From Laguncularia racemosa (Eukaryota; Streptophyta; Magnoliopsida; Myrtales; Combretaceae), in NCBI GenBank assembly GCA_037954665.1, contig JBBMOL010000018.1, positions 3,224,001 to 3,288,000 of the forward strand: DNA of 64,000 nucleotides, read 5' to 3'. Each line of letters starts with the position of its first letter. Position 1 is the first letter of the stretch. The notes under the pieces are model-generated. The model ran no database searches. It was not told where the DNA came from and worked only from the letters and a program-made list of their open reading frames with translations. Made by a program: the position numbers and the translations under genes. Of the stretch, positions 41,903 to 53,907 are shown in pieces.

Positions 41903-42660
41903 TCTCCTCGGGCTTCTGAAAAAGTTTCCCTTAAATCTAGAAGGTCTTTTCCTGGATTGAAACCCGATGTTTGGAATAGCTTGTTGGCTGACAATCTGGA
42001 TGAACTAGATGTGCTTCTGACTAGTTCCTGGAAAGATCGCACCTTAAACGGAGACAAAGGAGTCAATAAAATTCGAATACCATCCTTTTGAAACATGTAA
42101 GTGTTTCTAAACCCATCATGTAACACCTTTCTATCAAATAGCCATGGACGACCCAGTAGTAAATGAAAGGCATACATAGGAAGCACATCACAGAGAATCT
42201 CATCAGTATACTGATCTCATATACTGATTGGTACCATTGCTCACTATGTAACATGCAAACTACCTCAGTTGTCCAACCAATGCACTTTATATGGGTTAGG
42301 ATGAGAGCTAGTGGTTAATTGTAAGTTCTCTACCAATGCAGTAGATATGACATTAGTACAACTACCACTATCAATGAAAAGCATACATAGGTTACCTCGA
42401 ATCTGACAAGGTATGTGAAATAGATTCTCCCTCTGTATGTCCTTGGTATATAGAGTATTAGTTATATCCCGGTGTAACACATTAATGGGTGAGTATTTTC
42501 CTCCCTTTTTATCCCTATATGTTTCAGCATGTTCTTCATCATAATACTCCTGTAAGGCTAAGGATAAATCTGTAGGCTCGACAGTCTCTTCCTCATTATC
42601 CTCCATGACGGTCATCACCCTTTTATTGGGACACTGCGTAGCTATATGTTCAAATCCCAT
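41903..42660 (-). pseudogene. Element F protease and tail
   Basis: After the zinc knuckle the frame continues through an acidic linker to NLCMLFIDSGSCTNVIST (D-S-G intact, about 42350-42380) and HPNPYKVHWLDN, where a stop and frameshift occur (about 42265). HLLLGRPWLFDRKVLHDGF follows in another frame and the tail LDLRETFSEARGDDG runs into the LTR, ending at 41851. Same organisation as element C. Confidence 0.85.
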
Positions 42661-43774
42661 GCATTTGAAACATTTAATCTAGTGCATCTTCCCACTGGTT
42701 GACCCTTGTACCATCTGCCCTAAATCAGATCCAACTACCTCTTTGCCTTTCCCAGAAACATTTTTCTCCTTTTCTGTAGTAGGGATAAGTTCGTCCACAG
42801 CCCTGAAATGCTCCCTGCTCCCTTTGACCCATCCAATTGACCAATAACCCCCATAGGCTTTGAATTAATGCTCTTAGTAACCTGAAATGAATAGGATTGC
42901 CTCTGTCTTTCCACTTTCAAGACTAACTATATAGCCTCATCAAGTGTACTATAACTCTGAAGCTCAACTACATAAGCTATCTCATACTTCAACCTAGATA
43001 CAAAACGTGCTAGGGCTTGTTCAGGAGGTTCAACTGATCCACATCTGATCACTAGTGTCTCAAACTCCTGTACGTAGTCATCCACTATTTTACCCCCCCT
43101 GTCTCAGTGTCTGGAGACGCATAAATAGCTCATTCCTATAGTGTTTTGGTACAAACCTATTCCTCAAAACTGGTTTCATGTCTCTCCAAGTGTGTATTTC
43201 GGTCTCTCCATCCCTTCGCCTACTGATCACCATATTTTTCCACCACAAAGCGGCATATCCTGTGAACTCTATAGCTGCAAGACGCACCTGGGAGTCATCA
43301 TCAATCTCATAACACTCGAAAAGACCCTTAACTTAGTCTTCCCAGTCTAGGTAATCATCGGCGGAACCCCTACCATCAAATGAAGGCATCTATAGCTTTA
43401 CATACTCTAGTCCTCGAGGTGGTCTAAATTCCCTACCTGGGTATGGATTAACCTCAAAACTATCATCTCTGTCTACCATAAGAGCATGATAATCTCCTTC
43501 TACTCTTCTCCTCAAATTTCCTCTAACTACCCCTTCTCTCTGGACATTCCGAGGAGCTACTCTAGGTGGTGCTTGAAGGTTTACCATAGGTGGTGGTGGT
43601 AATGTTATTGTGTCAATTCTAGTTGCCAATGTAGCAACTATGGTAGTAAGATCTTGGAGTTGTTCTTCCAAAGTTCTCCTACCTACCACATTACAACCCT
43701 GACCTCTACCAACCTGATTATTGGCTTCATCACCAATTCCCCCATTTACACTGTCATTCGACATAGTTGTAGAC
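42632..43774 (-). pseudogene. Element F Gag
   Basis: Starts MSNDSVNGGIGDEANNQ at 43774, then RTLEEQLQDLTTIVATLATR. A stop at 43390 (after GLEYVKL) and frameshifts near 43085 and 42750 interrupt it. The capsid domain includes RLAAIEFTGYAALWWKNMV and VLRNRFVPKHYRNELFMRL. The zinc knuckle CFKCMGFEHIATQC (about 42632-42675) is intact. The start is shared with elements B and C. Confidence 0.87.
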
Positions 43775-44656
43775 TCCCATATACTGATCCTCAAAAACAA
43801 TTTGAAGTAGAGGCACACACTCCATAACTACACTTCCCTTAACACCACACAATAGTGACTACAAAAGAGAAAAAACAAACAACCCACTTAACTTTACAAG
43901 TATGTTATTACAACTCAAGTGTAGTACTCTTCTCCACAACACATTAATACAACACGGTGCACTCACTTCACCACGTTACAACAACACAAGTGACAACAAC
44001 AATAAATATGCTTTCACTTCCACGGCAACAACACAAGTGGCAATAACAACAAGTATACTTCCACTTTCCACGGCAAGGATGGCAACAAAATAAATATGCC
44101 ACTTTCCACAAATGTAATCCGAAAATCCACAATAGGCAGCAACTCCAATTTGAATTTCAAACCACTTCACTAATTGCAAACCTTCCTCAATTGGTAAGTA
44201 ATGAATTTCAAATTCAAATAACACTCATTAACTCCCATAACTTAATGGAATGTGTTTGAATTTAAATAGATTCCTTACTACTTAACTCAATGCAAATCTG
44301 TAAATTGCGCTTCTCCAATTCAGAATTACACAATGGAAATCACAACAACAAACTTCACAACCTCTCTCACGCCACAAGCTAGTCACGACAAGAAAATGGT
44401 GAGTTTTCAAGTTCAAAAATTGTTGAATTAAACAACACTTCTATTCTTCCTTCCTTCCATGAAAATTATTAATCACAAGAAGATACAACAACCTTCCCAT
44501 TCCAACTCCAAAAAATAGCAAATTAAAATTCCAATCAAGGTAATTTTCGCAATTCACAAACTAAAACAACACAATTATGGTTCACAATTTGATTAACCCT
44601 AATTGAAGATGAATATCACGAAATCAAACAACAATCAATCCCTTCTCTCAACTTGT
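43775..44656 (-). other. Element F leader
   Basis: CA-rich on the plus strand (GT-rich in element orientation), collinear with the leader of C. No gene. Confidence 0.6.
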
Positions 44657-44668
44657 GCTCTGATACCA
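44657..44668 (-). other. Element F primer-binding site
   Basis: Minus strand TGGTATCAGAGC, perfect iMet type, five bases from the LTR end. Confidence 0.85.
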
Positions 44669-44673
44669 AAAGA

Positions 44674-45668
44674 TGATGTGCTCAAACCACTTTGAAACAC
44701 AATCAATTGACTCAAATAAAACAAGTCACAAGTCAATCACAAACCGACGCACTAAGGAGACAATTCACATGAACACCTTGGAGATTTAGATGGAAAATGT
44801 AGATTAAGTGATGTAATTATAATCCCTATTTGTAACATTCACCAAGTAACCACAAAAAGGATTGAAATCCACATGGAAATCAGATCAAAGAAAGCAATAA
44901 AACCGTGAAATCCACTTCCCCCCTTCAACCCCAAATTCACACCAATCACTAAAATGATATATATAATTCAAGTACTCAAAGAACAATCAATCTTACAAGA
45001 TTGTTGTCCACAAAATACAACCATAAATATGTCTAAGAAAGATTCAAATCTACCCTAGATATGACTTACTGGAGAAGAAATGAACATAAAACAAAGATGG
45101 AATCAATATGACTCACAATTCCCCTTCATCGCACTCGCCACAATTCCAATTCTTTTGTTGAAATTGATAAGAGTTTTGAACTAAGGAATGAACCCTAATC
45201 CCACACGTGAAAGTTTATCTCAATTCTGCAAAAATGACCTCCTCAAACCCTCTCTCAAGCAAGTATTTATACTTGCTACTCCTAGGGTTAGAAAGTGGTC
45301 AAAATTACAAGTTTACCACTTTTATGGTGGCTAGTTCTAAATGAAAATTACAAGGAAATAAAAGTGTCCCAAAACCAAAATAGTTCATAAAACAATTACA
45401 AGGTACAAAATAACATAAGTCTTCATGAACCAATGCCTCATAATAGAAAACAATCGCAGCGGGTCTTTAATTGTCATCCTGAATATGTTCTGTGTCCATC
45501 AACTGTTGTAAGATATATTGGCATCCCATGGAGAATTATCATTGTACCTGTAAGATTATTCTCAAATATTTATTAGAATAAAAGACATAAAGTAAAAATA
45601 TAAGCAATTTGGATCATCATCCAAATCGGGTTCTGAAAATGTCAAAGGTGCTGAAAATTTTCCCATCA
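44674..45668 (-). repeat. Element F 5' LTR
   Basis: Right LTR, 995 bp, closely matching 40896-41902 with a few small indels. Confidence 0.9.
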
Positions 45669-45673
45669 TTTAC

Positions 45674-46069
45674 CAATTAACCAGTAAATTTATTACTAGT
45701 CAGCCTGTACAACTCTAATATAATAACCTATAGATTCTCACATTGATGCAACATAACTCACTAATTTAAGATTTTACTCAATTTTCTCTATAATTTTCAT
45801 AGGGTTTAGAGTAATTTAAGGTTAGTCTAATATAATCTAACTGATTTCATGCAATTTTAAGGATCAAAAACACATTTGGAGTCAAGTTTTTACTATTTTC
45901 TCATCATTCCTATTATCTACACACTTGGTAACATCTAAACCCTGTTTTAATGATTTTTTTTGTTAATTATGCATAATATTAGAATCTAAGTAGTTTGTTG
46001 TGGGTTTAATGTATTATTGATGGTGGAATATACATGAATAGTGTTATCTAACTAAATGGATATTGTATT
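45674..46069 (-). repeat. Repeat R1, second part
   Basis: Continues R1 after element F. GATTTCATGCAATTTTAAGG and TGTGGGTTTAATGTATT-like runs align with 51100-51300 (repeat R2). Confidence 0.5.
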
Positions 46070-46074
46070 TATGA

Positions 46075-47031
46075 TGAAATTTGTATTTTTGTGTTTATGA
46101 CATAAAAAGTAAATATTTTCAAGGGTTTTGTGTTTGTAAAAACAATGAAATAAAGGGATGTAGACAACTAGTCGCATTGGTATTCAATAGTTGAACTAGG
46201 GAAAAAGGGTGTTCAAACTTCCATAAACAATATGACCAACAACTTATGAAAATCAAACAGGTTGATTGAAGTAGCTAATATAACTCACAAGTAGATTATT
46301 TGAGGTTACAATTGTATGTCATAAACACAAAACCCTTTATTTTATTGTAGATTTATGACATACAATTATAGGTTGTCTAATGGTAACAACTTACAACTAT
46401 CTCATTCATAAGGTTGCAATTGTATTTAGAAACAAATACATGACAACTGCTTTAAGAAAAGGAAAATACTAGAAAGGAAAACAATTGTCTAAAAGGAAAT
46501 AAATTAAGTATCTAGATAATTGCAACCTAATTTTATGGGCTCTGTGATATTCTCTTTCCTAATCCAAAAGATTTAAAATGTTGTCCAATTCTATTTAAGA
46601 TTTTGCAATGCCAATAATGTTTTCAAAAGTTTTGCTTTTAGAAGCCTCTTCTGATGTGTTTATTATAAGTATTCCACCACAAGCTCTTTGGCTTGTTATA
46701 AGAAGCAATATTAACTTCGTCTTCAAAATCAAAACCTCTCTTTAATGTGAAAGATGGATTACATTTGGAACCAACACCATATGTCTTTCATTTGGATGAA
46801 CCACTTGTTCTTCCAACTTAAGTTCATCTATAATTTTGATCTTACCCTTCATTAGATTTCCTCCTACAATTGAGTTCCCTATAGCCTTTACTTGTGTGTT
46901 GAACTCTATCTGAGTTTGGACCTTAACCTCTATCGGCTTGCTTTTCATAATCAAAAGCTTAAGTAGTTACATTCAAACCTTACTTCCTCAATAACCTTTT
47001 GAAATCAAGTTTAGACATCTAATTCCCATCA
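46075..47031 (-). repeat. Element H 3' LTR
   Basis: In minus orientation it starts TGATGGGAATT right after GDDGN of the tail. Aligns with 49100-49957 over most of its length. Confidence 0.65.
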
Positions 47032-47815
47032 TCACCCTAGTCTTTAAAAAAAAAATTCCTCGAATCTTGGCTCTTCATGGCCTTGGAATAAAACCTTCCT
47101 ACAAACAAGCTGTTCTTTATTGCCTTCAACTTTCTTTAAGCAATATGTTTCCTTATTACCTCATGTAAATTCATAAGAAAAAGCATTATCTTCTGAGAAT
47201 CCTTCCTAAGAGTATAAGTATTTTGGAATCTATCATATAGCACTATCTTAGCAAATAACCAAGGTTCTCTAAGAAAAACATTAGTAGCATCCATTAAAAT
47301 AACATCACATTCCGCTTCAACTTCATACTTGTCAATCTTAATCAAAACCTTGACCCTCTTACTAACCTTTAGGGATGCTTTCTCACATCACCAATGTGAA
47401 TCATAGGGCTTCTGATGTGGCACAGCCTTTAATCCTGCGCTATAGACATATGCATTAGAGATAAGGTTAGTAAAACTACCTTCATCAATAATGAAAGTAT
47501 AAGATGTATCCTTCACAATTCCTTTAGCACAAAATAACTTATCTCTCTGCTCATTCTCCTCTAAAGTATTGATATGTAATCCTTATCTAATCACTAAAGA
47601 TGTGGCATCACCTTTTACTCCTTTAGTGCCATCTCTTTCTTCATTAAATTCTTTAAGCTTAACCTTAGCATCATCTTCCTCCTCTTCGCTCTCTAATTCC
47701 ATCTTTAGAACTTTTCCAATCAAAACCTTAAGTCTTCTATTTGAACATTCAAAAGCAAGATGCCTAAATTCTAAGCACTTGAAGCATTTAATCTCATTTG
47801 ACTTCCCTCTTAGGT
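47032..47815 (-). pseudogene. Element H zinc knuckle, protease and tail
   Basis: Minus strand: CFKCLEFRHLAFEC (about 47750-47800) followed by an acidic linker, then FIIDEGSFTNLISNAYV (active site D-E-G, about 47465-47510). IKIDKYEVEAECDVILMDAT and REPWLFAKIVLYDRFQNTY follow. The tail SQDSRNFFFKD, stop, GDDGN reaches the LTR. Stops and a poly-A expansion damage it. Confidence 0.75.
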
Positions 47816-48800
47816 ACTTTTGGTTATTTTCTTACACATAATAATTTCTTGGCTTATTGCCCTCTCCTTTCTTAGTGTTCTTATGGTCCTTCTCAAGTTT
47901 TGCATCCTTTTGCTTTTCTTTCTCTCATGAAGCATCTAATCTATTAAAAGGATTAAGTGATTGACCTTTAGTCCTCAACATATGCCTCTAGACTCTAAGC
48001 ACTAGTTTTATTACATCATCTAAGGTTTCATAAGACTGTAGCTCTACCACATCTACAATCTCATAGTTCAACCTCAAAATAAACCTCACTATAGTTTGTT
48101 CTTTAGACTCTCTTAATTTGCATCTTATCAAAACAGTCAAACTCATATGCATAATCCTCTCCATACATTCCCCCTTGTCTCAAACTTTGTAATCTCATGT
48201 ATAACTCATGTTTGTATTGTTGGAGTACAAACTCTTTCTCACCTCCCTCTTCATCATGTTCCATGTTGTCTCCTCTACTTCTCCATCTTTTCTTATTTGA
48301 ATCTTTGCATTCCTCCACCATATGAATGCATACTTAGTACACTCTAAGGTAACCATCTCAATTTTGGTTGGCTGATCATACTCATAACACTCTAATAATC
48401 ATTTTACTTGTTTCTTCCATTCTAAGTAATCATCTAAAGATCTATGACCAACAAAATTCAGAATTTTCAATTTAATGGTTTTTAATCCTCATATGAGTTG
48501 ATTCATTTCAATTACTCATTTTTCTTAAAAATTGTCTCCTTCTCGTCTCAACAATTCATCATCTCTTCTAGCTTACCTTCCACCATTTCTACATATTTTT
48601 TTCATTGTTATTTTTACTCCCCACATGCTTTCCTATAGTCTAAATCAAAGTTTGTTGTATAGTGATCATAGTGTGCATCATCTTTGCAAGTTCTACTATC
48701 TATTGACTCAATTCATTCCCTCTAACATTCCTCTCTCTCCCCCTAACATTGTTTTCATTGCCTCTATCACTTGCATCAACACTATCACTTGATATATTCT
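47816..48800 (-). pseudogene. Element H Gag
   Basis: Broken minus-strand Gag. The frame 48321-48103 includes EFVLQQYKHELYMRLQSLRQ, the end of the capsid domain, and further left sequence encodes the YETLDD-like segment before the zinc knuckle. The start near 48790 is inferred from similarity and not certain. Confidence 0.65.
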
Positions 48801-48960
48801 AATTTCAATATCAAATCCAATTTAAATATCACAGTGATCAATCAAGAAATCTTCCAATTTCACACAATTAGAATTCTCCTCTATTCCTCCTATTTCACAA
48901 TATATAGAGATGAAAATAATGGGACTTGAGACTTACCAATATTGAAGCAAGTGTACCAAA

Positions 48961-48973
48961 GCTCTGAGATCCA
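48961..48973 (-). other. Element H primer-binding site, degraded
   Basis: Minus strand TGGATCTCAGAGC, an iMet-type site with small changes. Confidence 0.4.
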
Positions 48974-49957
48974 TGCCAATCAACCATCACACACTTGCCC
49001 TTTGTTCAAACCTTCACTTAAACACTAGAATAGTGTGCCTAAATTCCTAAGGCAGGAATCTAATCACATCTAAATTTGTAGCCAATGAATAAAGCTTAAA
49101 GCTTTTTGTATTTTTGTATTTAGGACATGAAAAGTAAATATTTTATAGGTTTGTGTTTATAGATATAATAAAATAAAGGGATATGGAACAATTAAACTAA
49201 GAAAAGGGGGTGTTCAAACTTTCATAGCTGATGTGACCCACTGTTTGTGGATATTAAGCAAGTTAATTCTCAGCTAGACTAATTAAAGGAGGATCACCAA
49301 TGAGATCAAAAGGGATACACTCTCAATAACTGCTAAAAGGTCCCCCATGGATACTCAAGAGAGTAACAAAGCAATATTCATTCAATGGTAACAACTTACA
49401 ATTGTCTCATTAGTAGGGTTACAAGAGTATTTATAAATGAATACAAGGTAACTACTTTAGAAAAGGAAAATACTATGATGGAAAATAACTATCTAGGAGG
49501 AAATAAAATAACTATCTAGATAATTATACCCTAATTCTATGGGCTTAGTAGTATTCTCTTTCCTAATATAAAAGATTTGAAATATTGTTAAATTTCAATT
49601 AAGATTTGCCTACACCAATAATGTTTTCAAAAGGTTTTCCTTCGGAAGCCTCTTCCTATGTGTCTATCAAAAGTATTCCTCCGAAAGGTCTTTAGCTTGT
49701 TATTACAAGCAACACTAACTCTATCTTCGTTATCAAAACCTCTCTTCATTCTGAAAGCTAGCTTGCATTCAGAACCAACACCATAAGTCTTCAATCTAGA
49801 TGAACCACCTATACTTCTAACTTGAGTTCTTCAATGATTTTGATCTTACACCTTCTAAGATTTCTTTCTACAACAAAGTTCTATGCAATCTTTACTTATG
49901 TGTTGAAATTTCTATGAGTTTGGACTTAAACTTTCATCGACTTGCTTGCTCTAATCA
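48974..49957 (-). repeat. Element H 5' LTR
   Basis: Aligns with the left LTR from about 49105 rightwards. The inner 100-130 bases next to the PBS have no clear partner in the left LTR. TATA-like ATTTATAAATAC on the minus strand near 49425-49440. Confidence 0.6.
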
Positions 49958-49962
49958 TATGA

Positions 49963-50229
49963 TGCACCAAACCCACTCTTTTATGAATTATGTTTGTCGG
50001 TTAATTTAGTTTAGCTTATGTAATTCAAAATCTTATGATTTCTATTTTAGTTAACCTAGATTAGAGTAAGTATAATCTATTTTTTGGATATTGCCTTCTT
50101 TTTTTCCTTGAGAGATCGACCTAATAAGTACTCACCAATTTTATTTCTACAATATGATTCGTCACATTGGCCATTTATGGCAACTTGTTTTAATCAATTT
50201 CTAAATCATTTTTATAGCAATGTCATTGT
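49963..50229. other. Unassigned repeat-derived sequence
   Basis: AT-rich DNA containing GAGAGATCGACCTAATAAGT, which resembles the 3' end of some plant gypsy LTRs. Too decayed to assign. Confidence 0.3.
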
Positions 50230-50520
50230 CAAGTAATTCAAAATGAATCACTTCTACATGAATCTCTTCATTAGCTACCACATTCTCACATGTTCTTGTC
50301 CTTCTCTTAACCCTTATGCCTTTAAACTTTCCCACCATAAATCTACATACCATATTAAATCCAACAAAGCCAATTTTACCTAGATAAGATTGTCATTATC
50401 ATAGAAGGTAAACAATTTCTTCACTTTATACTCCCACTCTAAATACTCTTCGAGGGAAACACTACCTAAAAAGGATAGTCTTGGTAACATGTAAATTTTC
50501 ATGACTTTACCTAACTTAAA
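50230..50520 (-). pseudogene. Gag capsid fragment of a second old element
   Basis: Minus strand: FKLGKVMKIYMLPRLSFLGS, VSLEEYLEWEYKVKKLF and QVKLALLDLIWYVDLWWESL. This is the N-terminal half of the capsid-like domain. The rest is lost. Confidence 0.65.
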
Positions 50521-50529
50521 GGTCTCACT

Positions 50530-51330
50530 AGTGCACAAAATGGACAAACTAACCTTAAATTATGAAAAATACTAAAAAATATTACATTTTATGTTGAATT
50601 ATATTGATTTTTAACACTTTGTGTAGGTATAAGGGATGTATCATTCTAATGGTAGCCCCCACCAATGGAGAGGAAGTAGAATAGAGGAGTTACAATTTTA
50701 GCTCTATGAGCAAGTCGAGTAGTTAAACTACCATTTGGTTAGTAGGCTCTAAAGCATTAGGGAACCATTGTTTCATGCATCAACCAATCGACTTAAAGGA
50801 TCGCAGAAATGGAAATTCTCGCCAAGGCGAGTTTCTCTTCTATCAATTAGTCACCACCATCTACCAATCAATCAATAACTTAAACCCTAGCTAGCATTTC
50901 TCAACCAAAACACACCATTTACTTATGAAGTAGCAAGGAATTAATGACATGTGTCTACTAACTAATCATTAAGTTCGCTATTGACCAAATGGAAAAACAT
51001 TGATATAAAAATCTACAGTTGGGAAACAAAAGATTGAACGTAGCCAAACATATTAGGGTTTTAAGGTTTCTCCATAGTCTTAGGGTTTGTAGTAATTTAG
51101 TGATTTCTTGCAATTTCAAGGCTTAGGAACGCATTTTGGATTCACATTTTTTGGCATTTTCTCATTTTTCTTATTATATTTCACATACTCGATGACTTTT
51201 AAACTCTATTTAATGATGTTTTTAGTTAAATCTTAACTTGTGTGATGTTTTCATTGAGTGGCTAAGTAGCTATTTGTGGGTTTGTTGTATTGTTCATGAT
51301 GGAAAGTGCATAAACATTATGCATTTGCTT
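50530..51330 (-). repeat. Repeat R2 (leader of the second old element)
   Basis: Diverged direct repeat of R1. Both lie directly upstream of a Gag start in minus orientation, so they are probably leader and/or LTR of the same family. Confidence 0.45.
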
Positions 51331-51959
51331 AGGCATGTGCTGAAGTGACATTTTTGCATAGTTTTTCATGTAAGTATATGTAGATTGCAATTGACCTCAA
51401 ATTTTTGTAAATGAAATTCTTCAATTTTCTTAACTAGTGTTAGTTTTATTAGAAAGACTAGAGGTATTTTCAAATCGCAAGTGACATCAAGTTTGACCAA
51501 AAACACTTGAATTCACAAGCTTTACGCAATTAGAAATATGGGTTGCTTAACTTAACCGTGTTTAACCATATTTCCAACTAAAAATCATAATTAGTGACAA
51601 CAATTAAGTGTTTAATAGATCCTATAGGATATTTACCCTTTAATAGGAATCCGACCTTTAGACCTCTCACATGTGCTGGGCTCTATAGACTTCAAAACTT
51701 AATGCACCAAATCTTGAGAAGCAAGCTAGTTGAGGATGAGGTAGCCTATATGATTTGCCAAGTTGTTGCGACCTCCTAACTATCACCCACACTAAAGAAA
51801 CATTAAATAACTCAACTTAGAACTACATGAAAATCTATTTGCAAAACTCACATCAACCTATTTTAATCTCTACCTTACCTGTTCTCCTCGATGCTTCAAT
51901 TTACCAACTCAATAAAAACCTTGACTAGCTTCCATACAATCTATCCTCTTTTTCCAAAG
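51331..51959. other. Non-coding DNA
   Basis: No gene recognised. It may include the start of the element E LTR. Confidence 0.4.
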
Positions 51960-52467
51960 ATGCTACTAATGCCTAAATGACACATGTCCGAAATTCTTAA
52001 CAATGGCACACATTTCCAAAAGCCTAGGATACACTTTTACCCTTTTTGTAATAACCTAGGATGCATATTTAGATTGTACTATTTGAAATTTCTCCTTTAT
52101 CTTTGTTGCCCTAAGGGATATACTATATATAGTCCCTTATTTTGTAAGCTCAAATCAAGTAACGATTGTCATTACTAAATATACTACTTTGTTCTTGCAA
52201 GCTCCTTACTTTAAGTACAAGTTCGACTCTTATTAGTCCCTTTTGCAAAGATTTTGGTGTATGATCCTAATTATTACTTATGTGTAGTATCAAGTAGTGA
52301 TTAGGTCATGTAGTGTTTTAGTGGTGAGTCATATCCATTGAAATGGCTCACATTTATTAAGACCTTCACTAATCCCTTTAAACTATTTCTTCAATAATGC
52401 AAAGATCCAACCTTATGTTCCAATCTCTAGCTAATACCCTAGTGATACTAAGATCCTAGGCACATCA
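51960..52467 (+). repeat. Element E 5' LTR, 3' portion
   Basis: Ends GGCACATCA, like the A-C LTRs. TATA-like ACTATATATAGT near 52122-52133. Confidence 0.4.
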
Positions 52468-52476
52468 TATAAATTT

Positions 52477-52488
52477 TAGTATAAGAGC
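52477..52488 (+). other. Element E primer-binding site, degraded
   Basis: TAGTATAAGAGC, two changes from TGGTATCAGAGC. Confidence 0.5.
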
Positions 52489-52849
52489 AATAGGTTCCAA
52501 CGATGGAAATGTGCTTATGTGATTTAGTAGGGTGATATATGTTCTTCTTACTATACTTGTTGTGCTAAGCAATCAATCATTGTATTGTTTGAAGACATCA
52601 AATCCTAGTATTCATAGTGGTACAAGGATTATGAGAGTGATACTCATGGTTGTGAAAGGAATGCCCATTTTGCTAGCATGATCTATAGATGTGTAGCTAT
52701 AGGAGCTCACTATGGTGGTAGCAAACCTTTCTATCACTGTATGATGCTTGGTGGATATTAACCTATTCAAGCTTACTTAGGATAGGCTCACAATGGTGAA
52801 GAAAGGGAAAACCCACCTCAAAATATTTGTGTTAGTGAAGGATTTAAGT

Positions 52850-53900
52850 GAGACCAAGGAGTAAAGACTTAAGTAGAGATAGAGATTGATAAAGAAGCAA
52901 GGGATAATTTTCATGAGTATGGAGTACAAGAAGTGCAAATTTCTAGAGGACTAGATAATGTTAAGATGCAAATATCCTCATTTATAGGAAGTGGGGATGC
53001 AAATGACTACTTAGATTAAGAAGATAAAGTGGATAAGCTATTTGAATTTCACAAAGATGAAGAAGTTGTGAAGGTGCAATTAGCAACCCTTGAATTTTCT
53101 AGATATGCCATATTGTGGTGAAAGAACTTGCTGAATACCTAGAGAAGAGCTAGAGAATGTGAGATTTAGTCATAGATTAAGATGAAGAGTATTATGAGAG
53201 GGAGATTTATCCCTAAATTACACACAAGAAGCCATTAAGAAATCATAGACCTCGAGACAAAGAGGAATGTCTGTAGATGGCCATGTGAAAGAATTTCAAA
53301 TGTTGATAATATGATATAAAGTGGTGTGGCTTGAAGATAGAGCCATAGCTTGGTTCATAGTTGAGTTGAACTATGAGATTGTATATGTGGTAGAGTTGCA
53401 ATGTTTAAATAGTTTAGATGATGCTATTCGATTGACTCAAAAGGTCAAGCAATAGTGGCATAATAACCCAAATAGGACACCAATGTCAAGGTGAAAACCT
53501 CTAACCTAACTTATTACTAGACGATCTCATGGAGTGGCAAATAGAGATGGTGACCAATGTAGCAATAATATCTAAAAATATGGTGAATGGAAGGATGATT
53601 GGCATTGAAAAGAGATTATCACTAATTCCAAGCCAAAAGGAAGATTGGACAAAGCTCAAGTTAGAAGGCAAGCTAAAAGAAGTGCCTCAAATGTTTAGGC
53701 TTTAGACATGTTGCTTCTCATTGTCTAAATTGACAAGCTATGATCTTGAAAGGGGAAAGACAATAGAACAAGGTTGAGAGCACTAATGAAGAAAAGGTTA
53801 AGGAGAAATTGGGAAGTATAAAAGAAGCACTTGTGGAGTATTATGATGATGAGAATGTCGTAGTATACACCAAGCAAAGCTAGTATTTGAGTGTGGTGAT
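52850..53900 (+). pseudogene. Element E Gag
   Basis: MQISSFIGSGDANDYLD, stop, EDKVDKLFEFHKDEEVVKV then QLATLEFSRYAILW, stop, KNLL mark the capsid-like domain (about 52970-53150). The zinc knuckle CLKCLGFRHVASHC lies at about 53680-53726. Many stops, mostly at codons for Trp, Gln or Arg in relatives. Confidence 0.75.
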
Positions 53901-53907
53901 AAGGAGA

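Larger units (their letters stand above)
40896..45668 (-). mobile_element. Element F: gag-protease element, C family
   Basis: Perfect target-site duplication TTTAC (40891-40895 and 45669-45673). LTRs 40896-41902 and 44674-45668. The interior of 2.8 kb holds PBS, leader, gag, protease and tail in minus orientation and no polymerase or integrase. The LTR sequence and proteins are those of element C. Confidence 0.9.
46075..49957 (-). mobile_element. Element H: diverged gag-protease element
   Basis: Two diverged LTRs (about 46075-47031 and about 48974-49957) enclose gag, protease and tail in minus orientation, with no polymerase or integrase in about 2 kb. TATGA occurs at both outer ends (46070-46074 and 49958-49962). 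The inner LTR start is indicated by the tail at 47031, about 78 bases beyond what the right LTR supports, so the exact ends are uncertain. Confidence 0.7.

Noticed and set aside
49963..50229. Athila-type LTR end with tRNA-Asp primer site
   Set aside because: One phrase resembles such LTR ends, but the expected primer-binding sequence is not convincingly present.
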